NCBI GenBank assembly: GCA_905193225.1
Contig: CAJJNV010000004.1
Coordinates: forward strand, 1-64,000
Direction: 5' to 3'
Source: an uncultured Oscillospiraceae bacterium
GTDB lineage: Bacteria > Bacillota > Clostridia > Oscillospirales > Acutalibacteraceae
Length of the DNA stretch: 64,000 bases
The translations under genes were made by a program, and so were the position numbers. The notes under the pieces are model-generated. The model searched no databases and had not been told where the DNA came from. It saw nothing but the letters and a program-made list of their open reading frames with translations. Shown piece by piece: positions 1-9,072 of this stretch (the stretch's first letter is position 1; every line of letters starts with the position of its first letter).

Positions 1-113
1 GAACCCTGACCGACGCACAAAAGAAGGTCTCGGATGTTAATAAGGACGGCAAGGTTAATTGCCTTGACGCCCTTATGATACTTCAGGCATCGGTCGGGAA
101 AAGAACCCTGTAA
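1..113 (+). CDS. C-terminal fragment of a dockerin protein (partial)
   Basis: Reading in the frame that ends at the TAA at 111-113 gives a tail with the calcium-loop pattern DVNKDGKVNCLDALMILQ, which is the second half of a type I dockerin module. The gene begins before the window, so its catalytic part is not visible. Type I dockerins bind cohesins on scaffoldin proteins outside the cell. Two other proteins in this window (ending at 57272 and 60689) carry the same kind of C-terminal module, so this is probably another secreted, cell-surface or polysaccharide-related protein. No cohesin is seen here. Confidence 0.75.
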   Translation, partial: TLTDAQKKVSDVNKDGKVNCLDALMILQASVGKRTL

Positions 114-361
114 GCAGGCCTTGATTCCGGTAAGCACAGAATCAGATATCACGATAAAATATCCAAATTGGCGGCCTTTGATGCGGCATTTAAGCTGCGT
201 AATGCCATTTATGATATTATAGGATTTGTGTCTCCGAGCGGCCCGGGAGATGCCATGACACTTCTCTTGTTTTATGCCTTTATGGCCTTCGAAACGGTGA
301 TGACGGAAAGGTCGTTGCCATGTGGGGGAACAAATGACAGTAAATAGTTGTAGGTGAATTT

Positions 362-757
362 ATGAAAAAGAAAATTATATTAACAACAGCATTTTTGATC
401 AGTTTGTTGCCAATGTTATTTAATCAATACGGAGGAAGGAAAGGCGTTCAGGAAATCAGCGGGTTAATCAACTTGTTTAACCCAATAGGAATTATATCTG
501 TACTGTTGTTTATTACGGGGATATGGGTACCGTTAAAAAACAAGAGAATAAACAGAATATTGGGCGCGCTTGGAACAATAGGGATTGTTGCCTCAGAAAT
601 ATATGAGTTTTTTACATGGCACATAATGAATATAACAGGGAAAATGAGTTTTCATAACAGTATCGAGTTGGCCTTTCCGGAGTTTTATATCGGATTGGCG
701 GTTTCTTTAATGATGATGGTTGTTTATTTCTTTTATGACAAAATAGTGAAGGAATAA
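362..757 (+). CDS. small integral membrane protein, unknown function
   Basis: This 131-residue protein is mostly hydrophobic, with about four likely membrane segments: roughly residues 4-20, 41-57, 66-85 and 107-125. The N-terminus is MKKK, as is common for an inner-membrane protein. A ribosome site (aggtga) lies a few bases before the ATG. I do not recognise a family or conserved catalytic residues. It follows a 248-bp spacer after the dockerin gene and is followed by a strong hairpin shared with convergent pcrA, so it appears to be a single-gene unit. AT-rich codon use differs somewhat from its neighbours, which may hint at separate origin; that is only an impression. Confidence 0.6.
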   Translation: MKKKIILTTAFLISLLPMLFNQYGGRKGVQEISGLINLFNPIGIISVLLFITGIWVPLKNKRINRILGALGTIGIVASEIYEFFTWHIMNITGKMSFHNSIELAFPEFYIGLAVSLMMMVVYFFYDKIVKE

Positions 758-795
758 GATGGCTCCAACGTTTTTGAAAACAATTTAACAACAAT

Positions 796-838
796 AAAAA
801 AAGCAACGGATGCGCCGGGGTTTGTCCGTTGCTTTTTT
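796..838. terminator. bidirectional terminator between the small membrane protein and pcrA
   Basis: The arms aaaaaagcaacgga (796-809) and tccgttgctttttt (825-838) form a long stem with A-run and T-run on either side, so it can stop transcription from both convergent genes. Confidence 0.85.
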
Positions 839-894
839 GTTGTTTTGATTTTTAATTGAAAGCTTGGCGGGTGGGAAAAACGGGAACGTCGGAA

Positions 895-3471
895 TTATTC
901 CTTGTCCAGCTTTGCAAATTTGGCCATAAGCTTTTTGGTGCCCACCTTGTCGAAGGCGATGGTCAGAAGCACATCGTCACCCATGGGGACGGCTTCTATT
1001 ACCATGCCCTTTCCGAAGGCCTTGTGTTTTACGCAGTCTCCGGCCGAAAAATCGGTTCTTCCGGCGGGAGCGCTTTTGAATTTATATCCGAAGCCCTTGC
1101 TTCCTTCGCCGTTTTGCCGATTGGATGACCGGGAATATGCGTTTCTGTCGGTCCCGCCGATCTTGCCCGATGCAGAATATTCTCTTGCACCGCTTCTGTC
1201 TGCTCTGCCGCCGTTTCCTGTGCTAAATCCGCTGCTGCCGCCGCCTGCGTTTCGGCCGAAGGATTTACCCGATGAACCGCCGTCCGCACTGCGGGAGGAA
1301 TCTCCGTAAAAGCCGAAGGTGCCGCCCGATCCTGCCGACCCTCCGAAAAATCTGCCGAAGGCGGGGAAAGCCTCGGTACGGTTTGTCAGGGAATCGGGAA
1401 TTTCATTTAAAAAGCGGGAGGCGACATTGCGGTTGGTTGAGCCGAAGAGCATACGGGTAAAGGAATTGGTCAGATAAAGCCGCTTTTTGGCACGGGTTAT
1501 GGCCACATAGGCAAGGCGGCGTTCCTCCTCTATTTCGCTTTCTCCGCCGTATATCGACTGGGTGCCGGGGAAGATGTTTTCCTCCATCCCCACCACAAAA
1601 ACATTTTTAAATTCAAGACCCTTGGCCGTGTGTATGGTCATAAGCACAACCGCGTCGGTGTCGGAATTGTAGTTGTCAAGGTCGGTGATGAGTGCCACAC
1701 CGTCGAGATAGTCGGTAAGGGAGGGCTGCTCGGTTTCCTGCTCATAGCGGAGTACGGCGGTTTTAAGCTCGTTGACATTTTCAAGCCGTTCGACCTCTTC
1801 CTCTCCCGCCGCGCGAAGGGCATCGAGATAACCGCTGTTTTCGAGAATTCCGGTGAGAATGTCGCTGGGAAGGGCTTCGTCGGCCGATTCTATAAAGGGC
1901 TTCATAAGCTTTGTGAAATCCATAAGCCTGTCGGCAGCGCGGGTAAGTCCCTCAAACTCGTCGGCCCGCTCGGCCGCTCTGAACATACTTATTCCGAGAG
2001 TGGCGGAAATTTCGGCAAGCTTTGTAAGTGAGGTCTGCCCTATTCCTCTTTTGGGCTCGTTTATTATGCGGCGAAAGCGCAGGTCGTCATCGGGATTTGC
2101 CGCAAGGTGGAGATAGGCCAAAGCGTCCTTAATTTCCTTTCGGTCGTAGAACTTTGTTCCGCCGATGATTCGGTAGGGAATTCCCGAACGGACAAATGCA
2201 CTTTCGATGTTGCCCGACATGGCGTTCATACGGTAGAGCACGGCATTTTCGGAAAATTTGTCCCCGTCGTTTACCGAATCGAGAATCTTATCGGCCACAA
2301 ATCGCGCCTCTCCGTATTCGTCCTCGGCGGTGAAAACCTCGATCTTATCGCCGCTTCCGATATCTGTCCAAAGGTTCTTTTCCTTTTGGTTGACATTGTG
2401 TTTTATAACGGCGTTGGCGGCGTTGAGGATGTTGCCGGTGGAGCGGTAATTCTGTTCGAGCCGCACGGTAAAAGCGTCCTTATACTGCTTTTCAAAGGAA
2501 AGAATGTTTTCTATTGTTGCTCCGCGGAAGCGGTATATGCTCTGATTGTCGTCGCCCACCACGCAAATGTTGCGGTGAGCCGAGGCAAGCAGCTTAACAA
2601 GCATATACTGAGCGTGGTTGGTGTCCTGATACTCGTCCACCATTATGTATTTGAATTTGTTCTGATAATATGAAAGCACATCGGGATTTTGCTCGAACAT
2701 TCTTACCGTCCAAACGATTATGTCATCGAAATCCATGGCATCGGCCTTTTTGAGCTTTTGCTGATAAAGCTTATAGACCTTTGAAATGTTGGAAAGACGG
2801 TAGTCGCCCGCGTTTTCTTTTTCATATTCCTCGGGGGTTATGAGCATATCCTTGGCGCGGCTTATGTGGGACATAATTGACTTAAAGGGGAGAAGCTTGT
2901 CGTCAAGACCGAGCTGCTTTTGGCATTCTTTTATGACCCTTTTGGAATCGTCGGTGTCGTAAATGGTGAAATGGGAGGAAAAACCGATACGGTCGGAAAA
3001 TCTTCTGAGCATTCTAAGGCAGGCCGAATGGAAGGTAAATGCCCATATGTCCTTGCTGTCCTCCCCGAGAAGGCCTTCAAGCCTCTCCTTAAGCTCGCCC
3101 GCCGCCTTGTTTGTAAAGGTTATGGCAAGAATCTCATACGGTCTCGGAGAATTCACGGTGAGTAGGGAATAAAGGCGGGGATTTACAACATTTTCCCCTG
3201 CAAGCACCTTTTCGAGAAGAACCTTATCTTCTGCGTTAACATCACTCGGGAGGCTGTCGCTTTTGTAGGCGCTGCCGTATTTAACAAGGTTTCCGATGCG
3301 GTTTATGAGCACGGTGGTTTTTCCGCTGCCCGCCCCCGCAAGTATTAAAAGGGGACCCTCGGTGTGAAAAACCGCTTTTTTCTGCATATTGTTCATCCGC
3401 GAAAAATCTTTTTCGATAATTTTCTTTCGCAGCTCTAAAATGTCGTCTTTAAGTAATGGCAAACTATTCAT
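895..3471 (-). CDS. pcrA: UvrD/PcrA-type 3'-5' DNA helicase
   Basis: An 858-residue superfamily 1A helicase that unwinds DNA in repair, replication restart and transcription-coupled processes. Walker A AGAGSGKT is at 45-52, motif Ia ITFTNKAA near 117-124, motif II VDEYQDTN at 278-285, followed by GDDNQSIYRFRGA, and motif VI VAITRAKK near 670. About 40 extra residues lie between Walker A and motif Ia compared with Bacillus PcrA. The region from about 695 to 800 is a Gly/Ser/Arg-rich linker, followed by a Tudor-like C-terminal domain starting near GDCVKHKAFGKG, the part that in PcrA contacts RNA polymerase. The SD-like aaaagga lies directly against the ATG, so the start may be slightly off; an internal Met at 26 (MNNMQKKAV) is an alternative but lacks a clear SD. 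No ligA or pcrB neighbour is present. Confidence 0.93.
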   Translation of the reverse strand: MNSLPLLKDDILELRKKIIEKDFSRMNNMQKKAVFHTEGPLLILAGAGSGKTTVLINRIGNLVKYGSAYKSDSLPSDVNAEDKVLLEKVLAGENVVNPRLYSLLTVNSPRPYEILAITFTNKAAGELKERLEGLLGEDSKDIWAFTFHSACLRMLRRFSDRIGFSSHFTIYDTDDSKRVIKECQKQLGLDDKLLPFKSIMSHISRAKDMLITPEEYEKENAGDYRLSNISKVYKLYQQKLKKADAMDFDDIIVWTVRMFEQNPDVLSYYQNKFKYIMVDEYQDTNHAQYMLVKLLASAHRNICVVGDDNQSIYRFRGATIENILSFEKQYKDAFTVRLEQNYRSTGNILNAANAVIKHNVNQKEKNLWTDIGSGDKIEVFTAEDEYGEARFVADKILDSVNDGDKFSENAVLYRMNAMSGNIESAFVRSGIPYRIIGGTKFYDRKEIKDALAYLHLAANPDDDLRFRRIINEPKRGIGQTSLTKLAEISATLGISMFRAAERADEFEGLTRAADRLMDFTKLMKPFIESADEALPSDILTGILENSGYLDALRAAGEEEVERLENVNELKTAVLRYEQETEQPSLTDYLDGVALITDLDNYNSDTDAVVLMTIHTAKGLEFKNVFVVGMEENIFPGTQSIYGGESEIEEERRLAYVAITRAKKRLYLTNSFTRMLFGSTNRNVASRFLNEIPDSLTNRTEAFPAFGRFFGGSAGSGGTFGFYGDSSRSADGGSSGKSFGRNAGGGSSGFSTGNGGRADRSGAREYSASGKIGGTDRNAYSRSSNRQNGEGSKGFGYKFKSAPAGRTDFSAGDCVKHKAFGKGMVIEAVPMGDDVLLTIAFDKVGTKKLMAKFAKLDKE

Positions 3472-3574
3472 TCCTTTTGAATTTGTTTAAACGGTGCATT
3501 TGCATTATGCCTAAAAAGGGAAAGTCGGGTTTGCGGGTGAGCTCTTTGGCAAAATAACACCTTTTTGTCATCCT

Positions 3575-3603
3575 ATTATACATTTTTTTGTCCCTTCTTT
3601 CAA
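3575..3603 (-). promoter_or_regulatory. sigma-A promoter for pcrA
   Basis: On the minus strand, TTGAAA, a 17-bp spacer and TATAAT point toward pcrA and leave a leader of about 100 nt. Confidence 0.6.
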
Positions 3604-3650
3604 TAGCAAAAAAGCAAAAGAAGTTTATTGAATTAAATTTCAAAAAAGCC

Positions 3651-3678
3651 TTGACAATTTTGACGGTGGTAGTATAAT
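3651..3678 (+). promoter_or_regulatory. sigma-A promoter of the arg operon
   Basis: TTGACA (3651-3656), a 16-bp spacer and TATAAT (3673-3678) sit about 50 bp before argC. The -10 element is followed at once by the ARG-box-like sites. Confidence 0.8.
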
Positions 3679-3679
3679 A

Positions 3680-3717
3680 AATGTATATTTAATGTAATAA
3701 ATGAATTTTTATACAAA
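3680..3717 (+). promoter_or_regulatory. tandem ARG-box-like operator (ArgR sites)
   Basis: Two 18-bp AT-rich imperfect palindromes are spaced by 2 bp: aatgtatatttaatgtaa (3680-3697) and aatgaatttttatacaaa (3700-3717). The second differs from the common core TGAATWWWWATTCA at one position; the first is weaker. Paired boxes two or three bases apart downstream of a -10 are how ArgR/AhrC hexamers usually bind. An argR gene is present at 42579-43028. Binding is inferred. Confidence 0.65.
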
Positions 3718-3730
3718 AAGAAGGGGAACT

Positions 3731-4648
3731 ATGACAAAAGTATTCATCGACGGAAGCGCCGGAACAACGGGACTGAGAATTGCCGACCGCTTGAAGGAGC
3801 GAAAGGACATTGAGCTTATCACACTTCCCGATGCCGAGCGAAAGGATCCGGAAAGGCGAAAAGAAGCGGTCAATCTTGCCGATATATGCTTTCTCTGTCT
3901 GCCCGACGAGGCGGCAAAGGAGACGGTAGCAATGGTTGAAAATCCCGACACCGCCGTTATCGACACATCTACTGCCCATCGCGTTTCCCCTGATTTTGTA
4001 TACGGATTTCCCGAAATAACCGGCCGCGACCGCATAAAAAATTCAAAACGCATCGCCAATCCCGGCTGTCACGCCACCGGCTTTATTTCTCTTGTTTTTC
4101 CCTTGGTAAATCAGGGAATTATAAAGCCCGACGCCCGCCTTTGCTGCTTTTCTCTCACCGGATATTCCGGCGGCGGAAAAAAGATGATCGCCGAATATGA
4201 AAGCAGTGAGCGTTCGGCACTTCTCGGTGCGCCGAGGCAATACGGTCTTTCCCAACAGCATAAACACCTAAAGGAAATGGCGGCGGTAACGGGACTTTTA
4301 AATCCGCCGGTATTTTGCCCGGTTGTAGGCGATTTTTACAGCGGAATGGAGGTCACGGTCACCCTTAATAAATCCGATTTTAAGGCTTCTCTTTCGGAAA
4401 TAAAAGAGGTTTACAAAAGCTTTTATACCGGCAAGGTGGTCAGCTTTTCGGATGAGCAGGAGGCAGGATTTCTTTCTGCGGGGATTCTTTCGGGGAAGGA
4501 CGGTTTGACCGTATCGGCCTTCGGAAACAATGATAGGATTATACTTGTGTCACGATTCGATAATCTCGGAAAAGGCGCCTCGGGTGCGGCCGTTCAGAAT
4601 ATGAACATTGTTATGGGCATTGATGAAACCGAGGGACTTGTACTTTGA
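3731..4648 (+). CDS. argC: N-acetyl-gamma-glutamyl-phosphate reductase (type 2)
   Basis: ArgC reduces N-acetylglutamyl phosphate to the semialdehyde using NADPH, the third step of arginine synthesis. I chose the ATG at 3731 because aagggg lies 4 bp before it; an ATG at 3701 falls inside the operator and has no SD. The 305-residue product has an NADP-binding start IDGSAGTTGLRI, an STAHR stretch at 80-84 and the catalytic Cys113 in NPGCHATG. The short N-terminal part and the motifs IDGxxGTTG and CLPDxA place it with the shorter type 2 ArgC proteins best known from proteobacteria rather than the longer type 1 form usual in Bacillus. It heads argC-argJ-argB-argD. Confidence 0.92.
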   Translation: MTKVFIDGSAGTTGLRIADRLKERKDIELITLPDAERKDPERRKEAVNLADICFLCLPDEAAKETVAMVENPDTAVIDTSTAHRVSPDFVYGFPEITGRDRIKNSKRIANPGCHATGFISLVFPLVNQGIIKPDARLCCFSLTGYSGGGKKMIAEYESSERSALLGAPRQYGLSQQHKHLKEMAAVTGLLNPPVFCPVVGDFYSGMEVTVTLNKSDFKASLSEIKEVYKSFYTGKVVSFSDEQEAGFLSAGILSGKDGLTVSAFGNNDRIILVSRFDNLGKGASGAAVQNMNIVMGIDETEGLVL

Positions 4649-4779
4649 TTAAAAAATGATAACCAGCAGCCTTTTGAAAATCAATAAATAAGGCTTATAA
4701 ACATAAAAAAATAAACAAAAATATACCATAAACTTTTTTGACATCCGCTTTTTGCGGAGGGTTTCGGAGGATCAATTAT

Positions 4780-5994
4780 ATGAAAATGATAGAGGGCGGC
4801 GTATGCGCCGCAAAAGGATTTAAGGCAAACGGTATACATTGCGGAATAAGGAAAAACCGTTCCAAAAGAGACCTTGCGCTGATATTCTGCGAAAAGCAGT
4901 GCTCGGCCGCCGCAGTCTATACAACCAATCTCGTTAAAGGCGCGCCCCTTACGGTCACAAAAAAACACCTTGAAAACGGTAAAGCTCAGGCGGTCATATG
5001 CAACAGCGGGAACGCCAACACCTGCAACGCCGACGGTATTGAAATTGCCGAGAAAATGAGTGATCTTTTGGCGGAAAAGCTTGGTATTGCGGCAAACGAT
5101 GTTGTTGTGGCTTCTACCGGAGTTATCGGTCAGCCTCTCGACATTGAGCCTATTGCAAACGGTATAAATCCTCTTGCAGGCGGGCTTTCGGAAAATGGCG
5201 GGGAGTTTGCCGCCGAGGCCATTATGACCACCGACACGGTCAAAAAAGAGGTGGCCGTGGAATTTGAGCTTTCGGGAAAAACCTGCCGTATCGGCGGAAT
5301 TGCCAAGGGCAGCGGAATGATACATCCAAACATGGCAACAATGCTCGTTTTCATTACCACCGATGCTTCTATAAGCCCGGAAATGCTCAGAAAGGCTCTT
5401 TCGGGAGATATTGCCGACACCTTTAACATGATAAGCATAGACGGAGATACCTCTACCAACGATATGGTGACAGTCCTTGCAAGCGGTATGGCCGAAAACA
5501 CCGAAATAACCGAGCAAAACGATGATTTTAAGATCTTTATGAAGGCTCTTAACACCGTTACCGTGGCTCTTTGCAGAATGATTGCGGGGGACGGCGAGGG
5601 CGCAACAAAGCTGCTTGAATGTGAAGTGTGCGGCGCAAAGGATAAGCAGACGGCAAAAACCGTTGCCAAAAGCGTTATATGTTCCTCCCTTTTAAAGGCG
5701 GCAATGTTCGGCGCCGACGCCAACTGGGGACGGGTGCTTTGCGCTATCGGTTACAGCGGAGCAGATGTTGATGTTGACAAAATCGATGTTGCTTTTAAAT
5801 CAAAGGCAGGACAGATCGAGGTTTGCAAAAACGGCTCGGGAGTTGATTTTTCCGAGGATATGGCCAAAAAGATACTATCCGAAAAGGAAATTGAAATTCT
5901 CGTTTATCTTAACAGCGGAGAGCAAAAATCTACGGCATGGGGTTGCGACCTAACCTATGATTATGTTAAAATAAACGGAGATTACAGAACCTAA
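4780..5994 (+). CDS. argJ: bifunctional ornithine acetyltransferase / N-acetylglutamate synthase
   Basis: ArgJ recycles the acetyl group from N-acetylornithine onto glutamate and, in bifunctional forms, also makes N-acetylglutamate from acetyl-CoA. The start at 4780 has a cggagg SD 9 bp upstream; the upstream in-frame GTG/ATG region has none. The 404-residue chain contains the self-cleavage site: KGSGMIHPNMATML, with the predicted nucleophile Thr187 that becomes the N-terminus of the beta chain. No argA-type gene is seen, which fits the cyclic pathway. It lies 131 bp after argC and before argB. Whether it is mono- or bifunctional cannot be read from the sequence. Confidence 0.93.
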   Translation: MKMIEGGVCAAKGFKANGIHCGIRKNRSKRDLALIFCEKQCSAAAVYTTNLVKGAPLTVTKKHLENGKAQAVICNSGNANTCNADGIEIAEKMSDLLAEKLGIAANDVVVASTGVIGQPLDIEPIANGINPLAGGLSENGGEFAAEAIMTTDTVKKEVAVEFELSGKTCRIGGIAKGSGMIHPNMATMLVFITTDASISPEMLRKALSGDIADTFNMISIDGDTSTNDMVTVLASGMAENTEITEQNDDFKIFMKALNTVTVALCRMIAGDGEGATKLLECEVCGAKDKQTAKTVAKSVICSSLLKAAMFGADANWGRVLCAIGYSGADVDVDKIDVAFKSKAGQIEVCKNGSGVDFSEDMAKKILSEKEIEILVYLNSGEQKSTAWGCDLTYDYVKINGDYRT

Positions 5995-6102
5995 AGAAAA
6001 TTTTGCAGGACGTAAAAAAGACAGTGTACAGGACATAAAAGCGGGCAAAGGGAAATTAGGCGCCCTTGCATAGACCGCATAATTTTTGAGAGGTTAAAGG
6101 AT

Positions 6103-7005
6103 ATGGAGTTTTCTGATTTTTCAAATGCTCAGCGGGCCGAGGTGCTTACCCAGGCGCTTCCGTACATAAAGCGTTATAACGGCAAGATAGTGGTAGTAAA
6201 ATACGGCGGAAATGCCATGATAAACGAACAGTTAAAGCAGCAGGTTATGGAGGACATTGTTCTGCTGTGGCTTATCGGGGTCAAGATTGTGCTTGTGCAC
6301 GGAGGAGGTCCCGAAATAAGCGACCTGATGAAAAAGCTCGGCAAAAAGCCGGAGTTTGTCGACGGACTGAGGGTGACCGACAAGGAAACCGCCGACATTG
6401 TCCAAATGGTGCTGGCCGGAAAGGTCAACAAGACCCTCGTCAATCTCATAGAGATGAAGGGCGGAAAGGCCATGGGCATCTCGGGAATGGACGGAAGGCT
6501 TATCGAGGCCGAGAAAAAAGACAGCCGTCTCGGATTTGTGGGAAAAATAACCGGTGTAAACATTACCCCCATAACCGACCTTCTTGAAAAGGGATATATC
6601 CCCGTTGTTTCAACCGTGGGCTGCGACAGGCAGGGCAACAATTACAACATTAACGGAGATACCGCCGCCGCCTATATAGCGGGGGCTTTAAAGGCCGAAA
6701 GGCTTATTATGATGACCGACATTGCGGGAATTTTGCGGGATAAGGACAATCCGTCCACACTCATTCCCGATGTGACCGAAAGCGAGGCTCAGGATCTTAA
6801 AGCCGAGGGCGTTGTGTCGGGCGGAATGGTACCAAAGGTCGATTGCTGCATCGAGGCTCTTGAAAAAGGTGTGGAAAATGTGGTCATTATGGACGGGCGG
6901 GTACCACATTCCATTCTTATGGAAATTCTCACCGACGAGGGCGCCGGTACCATGGTTATGAAAACCCGTAAGGGCACAAGCCGCGGAGAAATTTGTGCAC
7001 TTTAA
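6103..7005 (+). CDS. argB: acetylglutamate kinase
   Basis: ArgB phosphorylates N-acetylglutamate. The 300-residue protein has the amino acid kinase fold: VVVKYGGNAM near 30-39 with the phosphate-binding lysine, the HGGGPEI glycine loop near 65-71, a SGMDG stretch and the late ASP-type motif region around GDTAAAYIAGAL. The N-terminal segment before the core (about 25 residues, predicted helical) is the extension seen in hexameric, arginine-inhibited kinases, so feedback inhibition by arginine is likely but inferred. SD gagagg is 9 bp before the ATG. It is the third gene of the arg cluster. Confidence 0.95.
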   Translation: MEFSDFSNAQRAEVLTQALPYIKRYNGKIVVVKYGGNAMINEQLKQQVMEDIVLLWLIGVKIVLVHGGGPEISDLMKKLGKKPEFVDGLRVTDKETADIVQMVLAGKVNKTLVNLIEMKGGKAMGISGMDGRLIEAEKKDSRLGFVGKITGVNITPITDLLEKGYIPVVSTVGCDRQGNNYNINGDTAAAYIAGALKAERLIMMTDIAGILRDKDNPSTLIPDVTESEAQDLKAEGVVSGGMVPKVDCCIEALEKGVENVVIMDGRVPHSILMEILTDEGAGTMVMKTRKGTSRGEICAL

Positions 7006-7136
7006 AACGCATAATACACTGCAATGATATTGCCGCAAAGTAATTACAGAGCATATATAATGTTTGTGCATTGAAATCTGCGCTATCTCCGACAGGTGCA
7101 GCAAGCAGGACAAAAAACAACGGGAGACAAGGAAAA

Positions 7137-8303
7137 ATGACAGAACTTGAAAAAAAGGATAAAAACTATATAATCGGTACATACAACCGCTTTCCTGTGG
7201 ATATTTTAAACGGAAAGGGCTCGGTGGTTTTTGACCGTGAGGGTAGAAGATACATCGATATGGGTTCGGGGATAGGCGTGACCGCCTTCGGAATATCCGA
7301 CGACGAATGGAAAGATGCCGTTAACGAACAGCTTTCAATGGTTCAGCATATGTCCAACCTTTATTATACAGAGCCGTGTGTTAAGCTTGCAAAGCTGCTT
7401 TGCGAAAAGAGCGGAATGTCAAAGGTTTTCTTTTCAAACTCCGGTGCCGAAAGCAACGAGTGTGCCATAAAAGCGGCGAGAAAATATGCAAGCGACAAAA
7501 AAGGCATTGAAGATCCCATAATCATAACCCTTAAAAACAGCTTCCACGGAAGAACCGTAACCACCCTTGCCGCCACCGGTCAGGATCATTATCACGAGCT
7601 TTTCGGGCCTCTCACACCCGGCTTTGAGTATGTGACGGCGGGAGATGAGGCCGAGCTTGAAAAGGCTCTTGAAAACAAAAATGTCGCCGCCGTGATGATC
7701 GAATGCATCCAGGGCGAAGGGGGAGTCGTGGTACTCGGCGAGCAGTATATTAAGGCGGTCAGAAAGCTTACCGAGCAAAAGGATGTGCTGCTTATTGTGG
7801 ACGAGGTGCAAACCGGCAACGGCCGAACGGGCGAATATTTTGCCTATATGAACTTCGGAATTTTTCCCGACATCGTTACCACCGCAAAAGGTCTGGGCGG
7901 AGGCCTTCCCATAGGCGCAACGCTTTTTGCCGAAAAACTTAAAAGCGTATTTTCCTTCGGCGATCACGGTTCGACCTACGGCGGAAATCCCGTTTGCTGT
8001 GCCGGAGCGGTCAACATCGTGTCGAGAATAGACGAGCAGCTTCTTTGCTCGGTTAAGGAAAAAAGCAAGATTATTTTCGACACCCTTTCGGGCGCAAAGG
8101 GGATAGAATCGGTATGCGGAATGGGTCTTATGATTGGCATAAAAACGGTCAAGCCCGCTGCCGATGTGGTCAGAGAATGTATGGAAAGGGGAGTACTTTG
8201 CCTTACGGCTAAGGATAAGGTGAGACTCCTTCCCGCACTAAATATTCCCGTTCCCACCCTTAAAGAAGCTCTCGAAATAATCAAAAATGCCTGCTTTTGC
8301 TGA
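7137..8303 (+). CDS. argD: acetylornithine aminotransferase
   Basis: A class III PLP-dependent aminotransferase that converts N-acetylglutamate semialdehyde to N-acetylornithine using glutamate. From the ATG at 7137 it is 388 residues; the reading frame extends upstream but without an SD, and gggag precedes 7137. The family signature is present: SNSGAESNECAIKAARKY for PLP phosphate contact, FHGRT, IVDEVQTGNGRTG, and Lys251 in TTAKGLGGG as the Schiff-base lysine. It ends the arg cluster; argF, argG and argH are not in the window. A strong terminator follows. Confidence 0.93.
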   Translation: MTELEKKDKNYIIGTYNRFPVDILNGKGSVVFDREGRRYIDMGSGIGVTAFGISDDEWKDAVNEQLSMVQHMSNLYYTEPCVKLAKLLCEKSGMSKVFFSNSGAESNECAIKAARKYASDKKGIEDPIIITLKNSFHGRTVTTLAATGQDHYHELFGPLTPGFEYVTAGDEAELEKALENKNVAAVMIECIQGEGGVVVLGEQYIKAVRKLTEQKDVLLIVDEVQTGNGRTGEYFAYMNFGIFPDIVTTAKGLGGGLPIGATLFAEKLKSVFSFGDHGSTYGGNPVCCAGAVNIVSRIDEQLLCSVKEKSKIIFDTLSGAKGIESVCGMGLMIGIKTVKPAADVVRECMERGVLCLTAKDKVRLLPALNIPVPTLKEALEIIKNACFC

Positions 8304-8375
8304 AAAAGCAAAGGGATAAAGGCTTTTTGAATGTTTAAAATACATTTAACCGATAACAAAAAAATTCAATTTATT

Positions 8376-8422
8376 AACCGCTCTTTACGGATGCGAAAAT
8401 GCATCTTTAAGGGGCGGTTTTT
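8376..8422 (+). terminator. terminator of the arg operon
   Basis: A 19-bp stem (8376-8394 with 8401-8419, two or three wobble pairs and one mismatch) with a 6-nt loop is followed by a T-run. Confidence 0.85.
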
Positions 8423-8493
8423 GTGTGCCGTGATTTTTGATATGCAGAATTATTCTATTTAGAAAAGCATAAAATATCCGGGAGGTGAAAAAA

Positions 8494-8979
8494 ATGAAAA
8501 TCATTAAAACCGGAGTTAAACCCTATCTGCTTTTTTGCGCCGCATCTCTTTTGACCGGCGGCCTTTCGGCACTTTTGACCGCTAAGAATATGTCGCTTTA
8601 TGACAGCGTCAATAAACCTTTGCTTTCCCCGCCTGCCGTCGTTTTCCCCATAGTATGGACAATTCTTTACATCCTTATGGGCATATCGGCCGCCCGCATT
8701 TATCAAAGAAGAAGTCTTAACCCTACCGCGGCAAAAACGGGACTTCAGACCTTTGCTGTAAGCCTTGTATTCAACTTATTCTGGAGCATATTTTTCTTTA
8801 ACGCAAGGGCGTATCTTTTTTCGTTTTTGTGGCTTGCGGTACTGTGGGCTCTTGTGCTTTTGACGATTGTCTTTTATAAAAAAATCGACCGACCCTCGGG
8901 AAACTTACAGCTTCCGTATCTTATATGGCTGACATTTGCGGGTTATCTCAATTTTTTTATTTATCTTTTGAACAGATAG
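8494..8979 (+). CDS. tspO: TspO/MBR family membrane protein
   Basis: The 161-residue product has five predicted membrane helices and TspO landmarks: SLYDSVNKPLLSPPAVVFPIVWTILY-type helix 1-2 junction (P-rich loop, then W in VWTILY), and NLFWSIFFF in helix 3 with conserved Trp/Phe. TspO proteins bind tetrapyrroles and other hydrophobic ligands; their role in bacteria is linked to stress and porphyrin handling but not settled. The ATG at 8494 is chosen because gggagg lies 8 bp upstream; a GTG at 8485 overlaps that SD. It stands alone between the arg terminator and the mre promoter. Confidence 0.85.
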   Translation: MKIIKTGVKPYLLFCAASLLTGGLSALLTAKNMSLYDSVNKPLLSPPAVVFPIVWTILYILMGISAARIYQRRSLNPTAAKTGLQTFAVSLVFNLFWSIFFFNARAYLFSFLWLAVLWALVLLTIVFYKKIDRPSGNLQLPYLIWLTFAGYLNFFIYLLNR

Positions 8980-9043
8980 ATTTCAGTCTCGAATGTAAAA
9001 ACATTTTTCTCGGTCATAAAAATAAAAAAACTCTAAAAAACCA

Positions 9044-9072
9044 TTGTATAAAACCCTTTAATGCGTTATAAT
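9044..9072 (+). promoter_or_regulatory. sigma-A promoter of the mre operon
   Basis: TTGTAT, 17-bp spacer and TATAAT, about 140 bp before mreB. Confidence 0.6.

Noticed and set aside
3701..3730. Upstream argC start at 3701
   Set aside because: It lies within the ARG-box-like operator and has no SD, while 3731 has a good one.
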